This document shows positions 5,076 through 6,663 of a DNA stretch of 6,663 bases, piece after piece. Position 1 is the first letter of the stretch. Each line of letters starts with the position of its first letter. The notes beneath the pieces are model-generated. The model did no database searches, was not told the origin of the DNA, and saw nothing but the letters and a program-made list of their open reading frames with translations. The translations under genes and the position numbers were made by a program. Source of the DNA: Acidimicrobiales bacterium (GTDB taxonomy: Bacteria; Actinomycetota; Acidimicrobiia; Acidimicrobiales; Poriferisodaliceae); the NCBI GenBank assembly GCA_020631315.1, contig JAHDHM010000122.1, positions 1-6,663 of the forward strand. Reading direction: 5' to 3'.

Positions 5076-6059
5076 ATGCCCAGCACCACCACCCATCTCA
5101 TCGTCGGCGCGGGTCCCGTCGGCCGTGCCACCGCCACGGAGCTCGCCGCACGCGGCCACGACGTCGTCGTCATGACGCGTTCGGGTACCGACATCGGCGT
5201 CACCGGCGTCCGTGCCGTCGCCGGTGATGCCACCGACGTCGATGTGATCGTGCGCCACGCCACCGGTGCGGCATCGATCGTCAACGCCGCGAACCCGCCG
5301 TACCACCGCTGGGAGCAGATGTGGCCGCCGATGGCCGAGGCGATGCTGGCGGCTGCGGAACGAACCGGGGCCACGCTGGTGACGATGTCGAACCTCTACG
5401 GCTACGGCGAGGGCCCGTACGACGAAGCGACACCGATGACGGAGTCCACGCCGCTCGCCGCCGACTACACGAAGGGGCAGATCCGCGCTCGCATGTGGCG
5501 TCAGGCTCTGGCAGCGCACGACGCAGGCCGGGCGAAGGTCGTCGAAGCACGCGCGTCGGATTTCATCGGGCCGGGCCTCGGCGACGGCAGCCACATGGGG
5601 GATCGCGTCACCGACCGCGTGGCCAAGGGCAGGAGTGCGCAGGTGTTCGGTGCCGCCGACCAACCGCGCAGCTGGACGTACATGGGTGACGTCGGCCGGA
5701 TGCTCGCCGACCTCGCAACGACCCCAGCGTCATGGGGGAGGGCCTGGCACGTCCCGACCAACGCCCCGCGTACTGCGACCGAGGTCGTGCACGACATGTG
5801 TCGAGCCCACGGGGTCGCCCCGGTGAAGGTGTCCTCGATGCCGAAGTGGATGCTGCTCACTGCGGGACTGGTCATCCCTGCGATCCGAGAACTCGGCGAG
5901 GTGCGCTACCAGTTCGACGCCCCGTTCGTCATGGACTCGAGCGCCGCGACCGAGGCGTTCGGCTGGTCGGCCACCCCGTGGGACGAGGTGATGGCGGCGA
6001 CGATGGCGCCCTATGGCGGCGCCGCTGCGGCCGGTGCGGTCGAGCGGAACGCAGCGTGA
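5076..6059 (+). CDS. NAD(P)-dependent epimerase/reductase-like protein (extended SDR)
   Basis: The 327-residue protein begins with a Rossmann strand and the dinucleotide-binding motif GAGPVG (11-16, GxGxxG). R35 at the end of the second strand suggests NADP(H) over NAD(H). Further extended-SDR marks are the NAANPPYHRW stretch (70-79), SNLYGYGEGP (105-114), ARASDFIGPG (158-167) and WTYMGDVGRML (200-210), where a YVGDVARA-like motif is usual. The C-terminal half would bind the substrate; the last 15 residues are an Ala/Gly-rich tail. The classical catalytic YxxxK is not clean: the candidate region reads DYTKGQIRAR (130-139), with Lys two residues after Tyr. Epimerase, reductase or dehydratase activity therefore cannot be assigned. 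It is divergent from the TetR-decarboxylase pair with a palindromic operator in its leader, so it is probably part of the same regulon. No transmembrane segment is evident, so it is likely cytosolic. Confidence 0.88.
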   Translation: MPSTTTHLIVGAGPVGRATATELAARGHDVVVMTRSGTDIGVTGVRAVAGDATDVDVIVRHATGAASIVNAANPPYHRWEQMWPPMAEAMLAAAERTGATLVTMSNLYGYGEGPYDEATPMTESTPLAADYTKGQIRARMWRQALAAHDAGRAKVVEARASDFIGPGLGDGSHMGDRVTDRVAKGRSAQVFGAADQPRSWTYMGDVGRMLADLATTPASWGRAWHVPTNAPRTATEVVHDMCRAHGVAPVKVSSMPKWMLLTAGLVIPAIRELGEVRYQFDAPFVMDSSAATEAFGWSATPWDEVMAATMAPYGGAAAAGAVERNAA

Positions 6060-6066
6060 GGAACTT

Positions 6067-6080
6067 CGATCAGCTGATCG
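6067..6080. repeat. 14-bp perfect palindrome at the sulfatase stop codon
   Basis: CGATCAGCTGATCG reads identically on both strands and covers the sulfatase stop and the convergent gene junction. It has no loop or T-run, so it is not a standard intrinsic terminator. A palindrome of this size could occur by chance in a window of this length. Confidence 0.35.
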
Positions 6081-6663
6081 TCGGCAGCGCGTCGAGCACT
6101 CCGGGGTACGGCTCGTCGCCGACCTTCTCCTGGAGTCGCTGCAGCTCGGCGATCAGCTCGTCCCGCACCTCGGCGAGCGCCGGATCGGCGATCCGGTTGT
6201 CGACCTCGTACGGGTCGGCCTCGAGGTCGAACAGCTCCCACTCGACCGGATCGGCGGGCCCGTTGGCGCCGAGCTCCCCGAGTGGGTCGTTGTAATAACA
6301 GATCAGCTTGTGGGTGGCGGTGCGGACGCCGTAGTGGGCAGGGGCGAGGTGGGCGCCGTCGCGGTGCATCCAGTAGCGGTAGTACATCGACGTCGGCCAG
6401 TCGGCCGGCGTCGTGCCGTCCAGCAGCTCGACGAACGAACGGCCCTGCACGTGGTCGGGAATCTCCACGCCGGCCAGCTCGAGCAACGTCGGTGCCATGT
6501 CGACGTTCACCACGATGTCGTCGTTCACCGATCCGGCGGCGACTCGGGCCGGGTAGCGGACGAGGAACGGCATCTGCAGCGACTCCTCGTACATGAGCCG
6601 CTTGTCGAACATGCCGTGGTCACCGAGGAAGAAGCCCTGATCCGAGGTGTAGACGACGATGGT
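6070..6663 (-). CDS. Sulfatase, C-terminal 197 residues (5' end outside window)
   Basis: The frame is open from the window edge to a TGA at 6070. The first visible residues, YTSDQGFFLGDHG (5-17), are the sulfatase motif near the metal-binding Asp (D8, with Q9 in the usual Asn/Gln position). It is followed by MFDKRLMYEESLQMPFLVRYP (18-38), including K21, which likely matches the conserved active-site lysine. The later DMAPTLLELAGV and the tail region VRTATHKLICYY followed by WELFDLEADPYEVDN are typical of sulfatase C-terminal domains (DUF4976-like). Sulfatases hydrolyse sulfate esters, often on polysaccharides, using a formylglycine made from Cys or Ser. That residue (C/S-x-P-S-R) and any signal peptide lie beyond the window, so activity, substrate and export cannot be judged. 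The gene ends 10 bp from the convergent SDR gene, and no terminator fits between them. Confidence 0.92.
   Translation of the reverse strand, partial: TIVVYTSDQGFFLGDHGMFDKRLMYEESLQMPFLVRYPARVAAGSVNDDIVVNVDMAPTLLELAGVEIPDHVQGRSFVELLDGTTPADWPTSMYYRYWMHRDGAHLAPAHYGVRTATHKLICYYNDPLGELGANGPADPVEWELFDLEADPYEVDNRIADPALAEVRDELIAELQRLQEKVGDEPYPGVLDALPTIS

Noticed and set aside
6060..6069. A bidirectional terminator between the SDR and sulfatase genes
   Set aside because: Only 10 bases separate the genes. The nearby 14-bp palindrome has no loop and no T-run.
1..6663. CRISPR array, transposon ends, tRNA or rRNA genes, phage or defence genes
   Set aside because: No regularly spaced direct repeats, long terminal inverted repeats, structural-RNA-like stretches or nuclease/transposase motifs were seen on either strand.

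Overview
The window is dense, GC-rich bacterial chromosome: about two thirds G+C by eye, strong G/C preference at third codon positions, frequent GTG starts and almost no intergenic space. The proteins resemble high-GC Actinomycetota, perhaps Acidimicrobiia. That lineage guess rests on gene style and remembered family distributions, not on a marker gene. I see no rRNA, tRNA, CRISPR array, insertion sequence or phage gene.

Left block (1-2287, minus strand): a tightly coupled operon, read right to left. It holds lipoprotein B, lipoprotein A and then an FtsH-like membrane AAA ATPase whose C-terminal part lies outside the window. Stop and start codons overlap at both junctions (TGATG and GTGA). 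The two lipoproteins are tandem paralogues: both have 168-residue mature parts and a matching C-terminal FCxxxC motif. The most natural reading is a cell-surface lipoprotein pair made together with a membrane ATPase, and this is the least described part of the window.

Middle block (2255-2878, plus strand): a single Nudix hydrolase gene, divergent from the lipoprotein operon and possibly translated from a leaderless transcript. Its 3' end overlaps the next convergent gene by 16 bp.

Right-centre block (2863-6059): a divergent regulatory module. On the minus strand a TetR-family regulator overlaps (ATGA) a PLP-dependent group II decarboxylase-like gene. On the plus strand, across a 150-bp intergenic region, lies an extended-SDR (NAD(P)-dependent epimerase/reductase-like) gene. 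The intergenic region carries two near-identical palindromes, GAGAGCA-G-TGCTCT(C/T), 56 bp apart. They are the likely TetR operators and would allow one regulator to control both directions.

Right edge (6070-6663, minus strand): the C-terminal 197 residues of a sulfatase, convergent with the SDR gene after only 10 bp. Its catalytic formylglycine site lies outside the window.
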